This document shows, piece after piece, positions 1 to 5,750 of a stretch of DNA of 5,750 bases (positions are counted from its first letter, which is position 1; every line of letters begins with the position of its first letter). The notes under the pieces are model-generated. The model was given only the letters and a program-made list of their open reading frames with translations. It had not been told where the DNA came from and searched no databases. The translations under genes were made by a program, and so were the position numbers. Origin of the DNA: Clostridia bacterium (GTDB lineage Bacteria > Bacillota > Clostridia > Oscillospirales > CAG-272). Location: NCBI GenBank assembly GCA_900770145.1, contig CAAGJL010000071.1, positions 1 to 5,750 on the forward strand, given 5' to 3'.

Positions 1-1
1 C

Positions 2-1471
2 AACAACGGCATGAGTTATATCACGACGTTGGTGGACTTTATCAACCGGATTATCGCCTATCTTCCCATCCCCGGAAACGAGGAGCACCTGGTCAGTTTT
101 GAGAAACTGCTGACTTATCTGATCAACTGGATCAGTAATTACGGCTCCAAGCTGATCGGCAACATCGGCTCACTGCTTGGCGGTGTGATTACGGTGCTGA
201 AAAACATCTTGGTGGGTGTATTTGTTTCCATTTACGTGCTTCTCTCCAAAGACCGGCTGAATGCCGGGTGCCGGAGGGTCTTTCATGCACTGCTCTCCCC
301 GAAAAAAGAAGAAATGCTGTTCCGTTATATTTCCACGGCGCACCGGAAATTCGGCGGATTTATCATCGGCAAAATGTTTGACTCGATGATGGTCGGCATT
401 ATCAGTGGCATTCTTTTCAACATTTTTCGCATTCCTTATGCCACGCTGGTTGCCGTAATCATAGGGGTGACCGATTTTATCCCGTTCTTCGGGCCTTTTA
501 TCGGGGCGATCCCCTCCGCGCTGATTATCTTTATCGTTTCCCCCTCCAAAGCGCTTCTTTTCATCATTCTCATTCTGATTGTACAGCAGATTGACGGCAA
601 CTTGGTAGCGCCGTGGATTCTCGGCGACCGCACGGGGCTTTCCTCGCTCGGTGTGCTGGTGGCGGTGACCGTAATGGGAAATCTGCTGGGTGTTGCCGGC
701 ATGGTGCTGGGCGTGCCAATCTTTGCGTTGCTTATGGCAGTACTGGACGACTTTATCTGCTTCCGCCTGAAAAAGAAGGGGGAGAAAACCGACCTTTACG
801 CCTACTACCCTGCCACCGCGTTTATCCGCCCGGAGGACATCGACGAAAACAAACTGACCATGACGCAACGTTTTGTGCGTTGGGTACGTGCCGTGGAAAC
901 GGAGGAAGTGCCGGAGCCGGGCACTCCCGCCGCCAAAAAGCGGCGGTTCAGCCGTCGTTTCCGGCGGATGTGCCTGATGGTCGGGCGGGTTTTCCAACGG
1001 TTGTTTTCCATGCATCCGTTGCCGGAGGATCAGAAAGGAACCACCTATAACCAGATTATGGCAGAGGGGATGAAGGAAAGCCGCGGCTTTGTGCGGGCGG
1101 TGCTTCTCTCGGTCTGCACCGTGCTGATTTATCCTCTTTACCTGATTGAAATCACGGCACAATACACCAACCTTGCCTGCGCCAAGGATAACAAACGCAC
1201 GTGGGGGGTGTTCTCCTATATTCTTGCCAACATTTTCACACTGGGGCTGTTCGGCTATTTCTGGCACTGCTCCGTCATTTCCCGCTGGCAGGATTATTGT
1301 GAGGAACACGGGGTGGAGTGCCCGATCACACACAAATACTTTCTCTTGTGGGGGCTGTTGGGATTGCCCACTGTTGTAGGACCTTTCTTTGCGTTCTCGC
1401 GCTTTCTGAAAGGGCTGAATCTCGTAGCACAGCTCTACAACAAAGAACACCCCGTGAAGAAAAAGCGCTGA
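2..1471 (+). CDS. AI-2E family transporter fused to a C-terminal DUF4234-like membrane module (5' end missing)
   Basis: This polytopic inner-membrane protein belongs to the AI-2E (YdiK/YtvI/TqsA-like) family. Members are proposed exporters or ion/solute antiporters; the substrate here is unknown. The frame is open to the window edge (AAC AAC GGC before the ATG at 11), and family members have a further N-terminal stretch with membrane helices, so the true start lies upstream and ATG 11 is internal. Counting from ATG 11, the conserved half spans about residues 50-245, with DFIPFFGPFIGAIPS (155-169), QQIDGN (192-197) and GDRTGLSS (205-212), all typical of the family. A cytosolic linker follows, with a basic patch (KKRRFSRRFRR) around residues 303-313. 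Residues 358-480 form a second membrane module with three hydrophobic segments and the motifs LLSVCTVLIYPLY and IFTLGLFGYFW, resembling DUF4234. Family members usually end soon after the AI-2E core, so this looks like a fusion. The family call is secure; the DUF4234 assignment is from pattern memory. It ends 51 nt before htpG. Confidence 0.9.
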   Translation, partial: NNGMSYITTLVDFINRIIAYLPIPGNEEHLVSFEKLLTYLINWISNYGSKLIGNIGSLLGGVITVLKNILVGVFVSIYVLLSKDRLNAGCRRVFHALLSPKKEEMLFRYISTAHRKFGGFIIGKMFDSMMVGIISGILFNIFRIPYATLVAVIIGVTDFIPFFGPFIGAIPSALIIFIVSPSKALLFIILILIVQQIDGNLVAPWILGDRTGLSSLGVLVAVTVMGNLLGVAGMVLGVPIFALLMAVLDDFICFRLKKKGEKTDLYAYYPATAFIRPEDIDENKLTMTQRFVRWVRAVETEEVPEPGTPAAKKRRFSRRFRRMCLMVGRVFQRLFSMHPLPEDQKGTTYNQIMAEGMKESRGFVRAVLLSVCTVLIYPLYLIEITAQYTNLACAKDNKRTWGVFSYILANIFTLGLFGYFWHCSVISRWQDYCEEHGVECPITHKYFLLWGLLGLPTVVGPFFAFSRFLKGLNLVAQLYNKEHPVKKKR

Positions 1472-1472
1472 C

Positions 1473-1490
1473 AACAGCCGGGTAGCTGTT
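1473..1490 (+). other. Small inverted repeat in the gap before htpG
   Basis: AACAGC (1473-1478) and GCTGTT (1485-1490) form a perfect 6-bp stem around a 6-nt loop, starting one base after the stop codon of the upstream membrane-protein gene. No T-run follows, so it is a poor intrinsic terminator. It could be a weak attenuator, an mRNA 3'-end stabiliser, or chance. It is the only secondary-structure element I see in the 51-nt gap, and no CIRCE operator (TTAGCACTC-N9-GAGTGCTAA) is present there. Confidence 0.25.
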
Positions 1491-1522
1491 ATGGACGATG
1501 AAAAGACTGGAGGTAACAAATC

Positions 1523-3367
1523 ATGTCCGAAAAACAAACCGGCGGAATTTCCGTCAATACCGAAAACATTTTTCCTGTCATCAAGAAATGGCTGTACTCC
1601 GAGAAGGATATTTTCCTGCGCGAGCTGGTCTCCAACGCGACCGACGCCATCACCAAACTGAAACGCTTGCAGTCGCTTGGCGAAACGCCCGAAACAGAAG
1701 AACCTTTCCGCGTCGATGTAGTGCTGGATAAAACGGCAAAAACCCTCACGGTGGAGGATAACGGCATCGGGATGACCGAGGAGGAACTGAAAAAATATAT
1801 CTGCTCGATCGCGCTTTCCGGCGCGGTGGACTTTATCCGGAAATACGAGAGCTCCGGGGACGGCGAAAAGAGCGGGATTATCGGTCACTTCGGGCTTGGA
1901 TTCTACTCCGCGTTTATGGTGAGTGAACGGGTGGAAATTTTCACGCGTTCCTACACCGGCGCCCCTGCGGTACATTGGAGCTGCGGCGGGGACGGCGCCT
2001 ATGAGTTGGAAGCGGGCGAGCGTGAAAAACGCGGCACCGAGGTGGTGCTTCACATTGCGGATGACGAAACCGAGTATCTGGACAGCGGCAAAATCCGCGA
2101 GATGCTGCGCAAATACTGCTCGTTTATGCCGATAGAGATTTACTTTGACGACGGAAGCGAGAAAAAAGAGGGCGAGAAAGAGGAGCCGGTCAACGACACC
2201 ACGCCGCTCTGGCAGAAAAACCCTGCCGACTGCACGGATGAGGAATACAAGGACTTTTATCAGAAAGTGTTTGCCGACTATCGGGAGCCGCTGTTCTGGA
2301 TTCACATCAACGCCGACTATCCGCTGAACTTCAAAGGAATTCTGTACTTTCCGCGCCTTGCCACCAACTACGATTCGCTGGAGGGGCAGGTCAAACTGTA
2401 TTATAATCAGGTCTTTGTGGCGGACAACATCAAAGAGGTCATCCCGGAGTATCTGCTGATGCTCAAAGGCGTGCTGGACTGCCCGGAACTGCCGTTGAAC
2501 GTCTCCCGCAGTTATCTGCAAACCAACACCTACGTGGCAAAGGTCAGCGCGCATATCGTGAAAAAGGTGGCGGACAAGCTGAAATCCCTTTGCCGGGATG
2601 AGCGGGAACGCTATGAAAAGGTATTTGACGACATCAAGACCTTTGTGGAATACGCCTGCATCCGGGACGGGAAATTTTATGACCGCGTGAAAGAAAGCCT
2701 GCTCCTGAAACTGACCGACGGCACGCACGTGACGATTGACGAATATCTGGAAAAGGCAAAAGAGACTCACGAAAACAAAGTCTACTACACCACCGACCCG
2801 TCGGTACAGGCGCAGTATATCGCGCTTTACCGTGCGGAGGGGATCGACGTGGCGCACTTTGACAGCCTGGTGGACACCCAGTTTGCCGCGTGTGTGGAAT
2901 CCCACCGCGAGGGTGTGAAGTTTATCCGGGTGGACGCGGATCTCTCTTCCCTTTCCAAGGGCGAGAACGCCGAAGAGAACGAAACGTTGCGCACACTTTT
3001 CCGCAAGGTGAGCGGCAATGAGAAACTGAACGTGAAGTTTGAAGCGCTGAAAGACGCCGCCATCCCCGCGGTGCTGAACGTGAGCGAGGAATCCCGCCGG
3101 ATGGAAGATATGATGAAAATGTACCGTATGAGCGGCGGGGCGGACTTTGGCAAAAACTTCCCGCTCGATATGACGCTGGTGCTCAACACCGCTTCCCCGC
3201 TTATCTCCAAACTGGCGGCAATGGACGGAAACGACGCCGCAGGCGCGGAAAATTATGCCTCTTATATCTACCGGCTCTCCCTGCTCTCCCTGCGCAAATT
3301 CACAGCCGAAGAAATGGAACGGTTTTTGAAAGACAGCTACAAAATGCTGGACGAACTGATGAAATAA
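1523..3367 (+). CDS. htpG: Molecular chaperone HtpG (bacterial Hsp90)
   Basis: HtpG is a cytosolic, ATP-dependent homodimeric chaperone that remodels late folding intermediates, usually with the DnaK system. At 614 residues it is full length (E. coli HtpG is 624). The N-terminal GHKL ATPase domain (about 1-208) shows RELVSNATDA with the catalytic Glu34 and Mg-binding Asn38, VEDNGIGM with adenine-binding Asp79, and the lid-hinge glycine motif GHFGLGFYSAF (121-131). A short charged linker rich in Glu/Lys (about 209-222) leads to the middle domain, which carries VFVADNIKEVIPEYL and LNVSRSYLQ; Arg329 there corresponds to the Arg that contacts the gamma-phosphate. The C-terminal dimerisation domain contains SRRMEDMMKMYRMSGG (from 524) and LVLNTASPLI (from 552). 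There is no MEEVD tail, as expected in bacteria. The start is supported by GGAGGT at 1509-1514, 8 nt upstream. Ser after Arg329, where E. coli has Glu, appears normal for the Clostridia/Bacteroides type. The TSCPD gene follows directly. Confidence 0.98.
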   Translation: MSEKQTGGISVNTENIFPVIKKWLYSEKDIFLRELVSNATDAITKLKRLQSLGETPETEEPFRVDVVLDKTAKTLTVEDNGIGMTEEELKKYICSIALSGAVDFIRKYESSGDGEKSGIIGHFGLGFYSAFMVSERVEIFTRSYTGAPAVHWSCGGDGAYELEAGEREKRGTEVVLHIADDETEYLDSGKIREMLRKYCSFMPIEIYFDDGSEKKEGEKEEPVNDTTPLWQKNPADCTDEEYKDFYQKVFADYREPLFWIHINADYPLNFKGILYFPRLATNYDSLEGQVKLYYNQVFVADNIKEVIPEYLLMLKGVLDCPELPLNVSRSYLQTNTYVAKVSAHIVKKVADKLKSLCRDERERYEKVFDDIKTFVEYACIRDGKFYDRVKESLLLKLTDGTHVTIDEYLEKAKETHENKVYYTTDPSVQAQYIALYRAEGIDVAHFDSLVDTQFAACVESHREGVKFIRVDADLSSLSKGENAEENETLRTLFRKVSGNEKLNVKFEALKDAAIPAVLNVSEESRRMEDMMKMYRMSGGADFGKNFPLDMTLVLNTASPLISKLAAMDGNDAAGAENYASYIYRLSLLSLRKFTAEEMERFLKDSYKMLDELMK

Positions 3368-3371
3368 GGAG
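3366..3371 (+). promoter_or_regulatory. Ribosome-binding site overlapping the htpG stop codon
   Basis: AAGGAG uses the last two bases of the htpG TAA stop (3365-3367). It lies only 2 nt before ATG 3374 but 5 nt before ATG 3377, the same spacing as seen for the lipoprotein gene downstream (AAGGAG 3654-3659, ATG 3665). This favours ATG 3377 as the start of the small TSCPD gene and implies translation coupled to htpG. Confidence 0.7.
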
Positions 3372-3376
3372 AAATG

Positions 3377-3634
3377 ATGGAACACATTCGTTACATTCCG
3401 CATGGGGTCTGCTCCCGCGTAATCGACATCGACCTTGACGGCGACACCATCAAAAAAGTGCGCTTTACCGGCGGTTGCTCCGGCAACACGCAGGGCGTGG
3501 CGGCTTTAATTGAGGGGATGAGCGTAGAGGAAGCCGTGAAGCGCCTGACAGGCATTCACTGCGGTCCGCGCCCCACCTCATGCCCCGACCAGTTGGCAAA
3601 AGCCCTAACCGAGGGTGAGCGCATTCCGGAATAA
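3377..3634 (+). CDS. Small TSCPD-domain protein, TIGR03905 type
   Basis: This is an 85-residue cytosolic protein of unknown function. It matches the small stand-alone TSCPD proteins (TIGR03905 style), related to the domain at the C-terminus of some vitamin B12-dependent ribonucleotide reductases. The diagnostic TSCPDQL motif is at residues 67-73. Conserved features in order are IPHGVCS (7-13), FTGGCSGNTQGV (30-41) and GIHCGPRPTSCPD (59-71). Four cysteines, Cys12, Cys34, Cys62 and Cys69, sit in these conserved blocks and could bind a metal or act in redox chemistry; that is inference. No signal peptide or membrane segment is visible. Two ATGs stand in tandem at 3374 and 3377; the second is chosen because of ribosome-binding-site spacing, and using the first adds one Met. 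The gene starts 9 nt after htpG, so it is almost certainly co-transcribed and translationally coupled with it. No terminator separates it from the lipoprotein gene 30 nt downstream. Confidence 0.9.
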   Translation: MEHIRYIPHGVCSRVIDIDLDGDTIKKVRFTGGCSGNTQGVAALIEGMSVEEAVKRLTGIHCGPRPTSCPDQLAKALTEGERIPE

Positions 3635-3664
3635 ACCGCTAAAACCCGCCCAAAAGGAGCCGAT

Positions 3665-5029
3665 ATGAAAAAGCCGCTTGCCCTCTTTCTCGCCCTTTTG
3701 TTCTGCCTTGCAACCATTCTTTCCTCCTGCGACAAAACACCGGAGGAAACAGGCGGAACCGACGACCCGACCACACAATATCTGGAAGTGATCGCCGCAG
3801 GCGGCGCTTCCACCTTTACCGTGGTCTATTCCGCCATCACGCCCGCAGGGCTTGCCGCCGATTTTCAGGCAAAACTCAACGAGGTGTATTCCGGCGGGAT
3901 CGGCATTTCTGCGGACACGGTAGAGGGGCTTTCGGGCACAGACACCTACCGCTCGGACGCTTATGAAATTCTGATCGGTCCCACCAACCGCGCCGAATCC
4001 GCCGAGGCCCTGCAAAAAATTGGCGAGGAGGAATACATCATTGCCGCCATCGGCAACAAGCTGGTTATCACGGGACATAATTCCTTTGCCACCGAAAAAG
4101 CCGTGAACGCTTTTATCGAGACGTATCTTTCGGGCGGCAAGAAAAACCGTGCCCTGCGCATCTGGTATGAAAACGCCAAAACCGGCATTGCCGGTATCGA
4201 GGGCTCGCCACTGACCAACGGGGCAGATTTGCGTATTATGACCCTGAACATCAACTGCTCGGGCAACAACCCGGAAAACCGTTATGAGCCCATCCGGAAC
4301 GTGGTGGCGGACTATCACCCCGATATTATGTGCTTTCAGGAGTGTGACAAGTCGCAGTATCAGAACGTAATCAGTCAGTTGACCGACCGATACGGGGTGG
4401 CAACCACCTATCACAGCAACGGCAAGACCTATGTTTACACGCCTATTCTTTACCTGAAAAGCAAATATGAGGTGGTGGAGGCGGGCGCCAACTGGCTGCG
4501 CGACCGGTATACCGGCACCAACACCAAATCCATTGCCTTTGCCGTTTTGAAGTCACGGGATACGGGGAAAACCTTTGGTGTGATCAACCTGCACGGCGCT
4601 TACTGTTCCTCGACCTATGCCGGTTATGAGGATAAAACCAAAGCCGAGCTGAACGCCATTGCCAATGAGTGGCGCGAGGGGAACGTGCGGCAGATTATCG
4701 AAGTACAGACCGAACTGGAAGGAAAATACGGAAATATCCCGATTCTTCACACGGCGGACTACAACTTCAACTCCACCTCCACGCCATACCGGATGATGAC
4801 CGATTTCGGACTGACCGAGGCGGAAGTTTCCGCCACCGGAAGCCGGGTGACCGGCATTAAGACCACCCACACGGTGGGTCAGAAAGCCGTAGCCGGTAAG
4901 AGCATCGATCACATTTTCTATAACGCCGACCGTATCACGGCGCTGACGCACCATATCGGAAACGACACCGACAACGACCTGCGCGCCAGCGATCACCTGC
5001 CGGTCTGGGCGGATATCAAATTCAACTGA
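3665..5029 (+). CDS. Secreted lipoprotein with endonuclease/exonuclease/phosphatase (EEP) domain
   Basis: This is a predicted surface-anchored metal-dependent phosphoesterase of 454 residues. The N-terminus is a lipoprotein signal: Lys2-Lys3, a hydrophobic stretch (4-18) and lipobox L19-S20-S21-C22, with Cys22 as the lipidated residue, followed by a short polar linker (about 23-40). Residues 41-175 form a separate alpha/beta-looking domain with YEILIGPTNR (100-109) and GNKLVITG (130-137). This resembles the N-terminal helper domain of some carbohydrate-active or DUF4838-like proteins (from memory, modest confidence). The EEP (DNase I/exonuclease III-like) domain covers about 189-454, with TLNIN (193-197), QE (Glu226, metal ligand), NLHG (His310), TADYN (Asp365, Asn367), SIDH (Asp415, His416) and SDH at 442-444 (Asp443-His444). 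The catalytic set looks complete. The substrate could be nucleic acid, a sugar or inositol phosphate, or a phospholipid; the sequence does not decide. AAGGAG at 3654-3659 lies 5 nt before ATG 3665. The gene is last in the plus-strand run and ends at a terminator. Confidence 0.92.
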   Translation: MKKPLALFLALLFCLATILSSCDKTPEETGGTDDPTTQYLEVIAAGGASTFTVVYSAITPAGLAADFQAKLNEVYSGGIGISADTVEGLSGTDTYRSDAYEILIGPTNRAESAEALQKIGEEEYIIAAIGNKLVITGHNSFATEKAVNAFIETYLSGGKKNRALRIWYENAKTGIAGIEGSPLTNGADLRIMTLNINCSGNNPENRYEPIRNVVADYHPDIMCFQECDKSQYQNVISQLTDRYGVATTYHSNGKTYVYTPILYLKSKYEVVEAGANWLRDRYTGTNTKSIAFAVLKSRDTGKTFGVINLHGAYCSSTYAGYEDKTKAELNAIANEWREGNVRQIIEVQTELEGKYGNIPILHTADYNFNSTSTPYRMMTDFGLTEAEVSATGSRVTGIKTTHTVGQKAVAGKSIDHIFYNADRITALTHHIGNDTDNDLRASDHLPVWADIKFN

Positions 5030-5060
5030 AAAAAGCCCCTCCGTACGGAGGGGCTTTTGT
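5029..5060. terminator. Bidirectional rho-independent terminator between convergent genes
   Basis: A perfect 28-nt palindrome occupies 5031-5058; the half-site is AAAAGCCCCTCCGT, centred between 5044 and 5045. The transcript folds into a GC-rich stem (GCCCCTCC pairing with GGAGGGGC) around a tiny CGTACG-type loop. Read on the plus strand it is followed by TTTTGTT. Read on the minus strand it is followed by six T (complement of 5029-5034). It directly follows the lipoprotein stop (5027-5029) and the DUF1003 stop (5060-5062), so one hairpin serves both transcripts. Confidence 0.93.
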
Positions 5061-5581
5061 TATTCGGATTTTTTCTGTTGTTCTGCCCGCAGTTCTTCGA
5101 TCTGTTTGGTCAGTTTTTTCTGCTCTTCCAGCAGTTGGCTGATCTTTTTATACAAGTCATCAATGATCAACTCGTTTTTCAGGTTGATATGATAGTCGTT
5201 TTCCGCACGGGCGCGGTCTTTGGCTTCCTGACGGTTCTGGCTCATCATAATCAGCGGCGCCTGCACCGCCGCGATACAGGAAAGCACCAGATTCAGCAGG
5301 ATAAACGGATATGCGTCAAAGGCGTTGGTGGCAAGCAGGATATTCAGCACCATCCAGATTACCATTACCGCAACAAAGCTGAAAATAAACGCCCAACTGC
5401 CGGCAAACCGCGCCACGGCGTCTGCCGCGCGCTGACCGAACGTGGGTTTTTCCCCTTTATCAGTGTTCTTTACGATCTCGGTCATGGTCAGCTGGCGGAT
5501 CAATTCTTCATCGGTAAATTCTTTATCCGTAATATCCAACAGTTCCTTGATGACTTTTTTTCGCTCTTTGCTGTTTCCCAT
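5060..5581 (-). CDS. DUF1003 domain-containing membrane protein
   Basis: This is a 173-residue membrane protein of unknown biochemical role in the DUF1003 family (often called cyclic-nucleotide-binding or membrane protein in databases without experimental support). The cytosolic N-terminus (1-60) is charged and includes FGQRAADAVARFAGSW (48-63), the usual entry to the family core. Two membrane helices lie at about 64-84 and 91-112. The signature DAYPFILLNLVLSCIAAVQ (89-107), then APLIMMSQNRQ (108-118), is diagnostic. The C-terminal 133-170 is rich in Lys, Glu, Leu and Gln with heptad-like spacing (ISQLLEEQKKLTKQIEEL), suggesting a coiled coil and oligomerisation. The start ATG (complement of 5579-5581) is preceded by GGAGG (complement of 5587-5591) 5 nt upstream. 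It lies 11 nt downstream of the peptidase stop, so the two are probably one transcript that ends at the shared palindromic terminator. Confidence 0.94.
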   Translation of the reverse strand: MGNSKERKKVIKELLDITDKEFTDEELIRQLTMTEIVKNTDKGEKPTFGQRAADAVARFAGSWAFIFSFVAVMVIWMVLNILLATNAFDAYPFILLNLVLSCIAAVQAPLIMMSQNRQEAKDRARAENDYHINLKNELIIDDLYKKISQLLEEQKKLTKQIEELRAEQQKKSE

Positions 5582-5592
5582 AGGCGCCTCCG

Positions 5593-5750
5593 TCAGCAGA
5601 TTTTCAGATACTCCCGCAGGACTTCTGCCATGCGGGCAAAAGAATCCAGTTCCATGCGCTCGGCAGGGGTATGGAGGTCATAGATATTGCCGCCCACCGA
5701 AATGGCTTCCAGCCCCGGCAGGGCGCCGGAGATGATACCGCATTCCAGAC
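5593..5750 (-). CDS. pepD: C-terminal fragment of PepD-type aminoacyl-histidine dipeptidase (M20 family)
   Basis: Only the last 51 codons are inside the window; the gene continues past the right edge. The visible protein begins LECGIISGALPGLEAISVGG, followed by NIYDLHTPAERMELDSFARM, and ends EVLREYLKIC before a TGA stop (complement of 5593-5595). The order GLECG-x-PGL-x-S-x-G-x-D-x-HTP-x-ER is the hallmark C-terminus of cytosolic Xaa-His dipeptidases (PepD), zinc-dependent M20 metallopeptidases that release residues from dipeptides such as carnosine-like Xaa-His. The His in DLHTP (complement of 5671-5673) corresponds to the C-terminal metal ligand of the family, and the following segment matches the final helix. 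The fragment is intact with no frameshift. The stop lies just before the GGAGG ribosome-binding site of the DUF1003 gene, indicating an operon. The symbol is by family resemblance of a short fragment; another M20 peptidase is the main alternative. Confidence 0.85.
   Translation of the reverse strand, partial: LECGIISGALPGLEAISVGGNIYDLHTPAERMELDSFARMAEVLREYLKIC

Noticed and set aside
11..13. ATG at 11 as the true start of the AI-2E gene
   Set aside because: The same frame is open to the window edge, no ribosome-binding site can be judged in the ten bases before it, and the family needs more N-terminal membrane sequence than would remain.
2147..2200. Charged Glu/Lys-rich segment in HtpG as a possible insertion
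   Set aside because: A short charged linker between the N-terminal and middle domains is normal for Hsp90 proteins, and total length agrees with the family.
170..3403. 1077-codon open frame on the minus strand
   Set aside because: It runs exactly antisense and codon-aligned to two strongly supported genes. Its product is rich in His, Arg, Phe and Gln with no recognisable domain, and its would-be start at 3401-3403 lacks a convincing ribosome-binding site. It is explained by rarity of TTA/CTA/TCA in the sense genes.
3605..4414. 269-codon minus-strand open frame opposite the lipoprotein gene
   Set aside because: It is codon-aligned antisense to a gene with a lipobox and a full EEP motif set, and shows no domain of its own.
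4865..4879. Inverted repeat ACCCAC-ACG-GTGGGT in the lipoprotein gene
   Set aside because: It is a short stem inside a coding region with no T-run and no regulatory context, compatible with chance.
5057..5683. 208-codon plus-strand open frame opposite the DUF1003 gene
   Set aside because: It starts inside the terminator stem and overlaps, antisense, a protein with the clear DUF1003 signature. Its composition is typical of an antisense translation.
1..5750. CRISPR arrays, tRNA/rRNA genes, insertion sequences, phage or defence genes
   Set aside because: I saw no direct-repeat array, RNA-gene signature, transposase motif or attachment-site-like repeat. The window is densely filled with ordinary coding genes.

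Overview
The window looks like ordinary chromosomal DNA of a Gram-positive, Clostridia-type bacterium (Bacillota, possibly an uncultured gut lineage). The pointers are an HtpG of the subtype with the 'LNVSRSYLQ' catalytic loop, a TIGR03905/TSCPD-type small protein, a secreted lipoprotein with a classical lipobox, strong AGGAG/GGAGG ribosome-binding sites in front of each start that can be checked, and moderate GC (a little over 50% by eye, not computed). The taxonomic assignment is inference from family style and cannot be fixed from this window.

Layout: four tandem genes on the plus strand run from the left edge to about 5029. (1) The 3' part of an AI-2E-family membrane protein carries an extra C-terminal membrane module resembling DUF4234 (2-1471, start lies off the window). 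(2) htpG, a complete Hsp90 chaperone gene (1523-3367). (3) A small four-cysteine TSCPD protein whose ribosome-binding site overlaps the htpG stop codon (3377-3634). (4) A lipoprotein with an endonuclease/exonuclease/phosphatase (EEP) catalytic domain (3665-5029). The gaps are 51, 9 and 30 nt and none holds a convincing terminator or promoter, so a single transcription unit is plausible. It ends at a perfect 28-nt palindrome (5031-5058) that can terminate transcription from both sides.

On the minus strand, converging on that terminator, lie a DUF1003 membrane protein gene (5060-5581) and, 11 nt upstream of it, the 3' end of a PepD-type (M20 family) aminoacyl-histidine dipeptidase gene (5593-5750, start off the window). 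These two are probably co-transcribed.

Functionally the plus-strand set combines cytosolic protein folding (HtpG), an uncharacterised small cysteine protein, a membrane transporter-like protein and a surface phosphoesterase. I see no shared pathway and no defence, mobile, CRISPR, RNA-gene or phage signature. The most noteworthy items are the AI-2E/DUF4234-like fusion, the tight htpG-TSCPD coupling, and the two-domain surface EEP lipoprotein. I did not find a convincing new multi-gene system.
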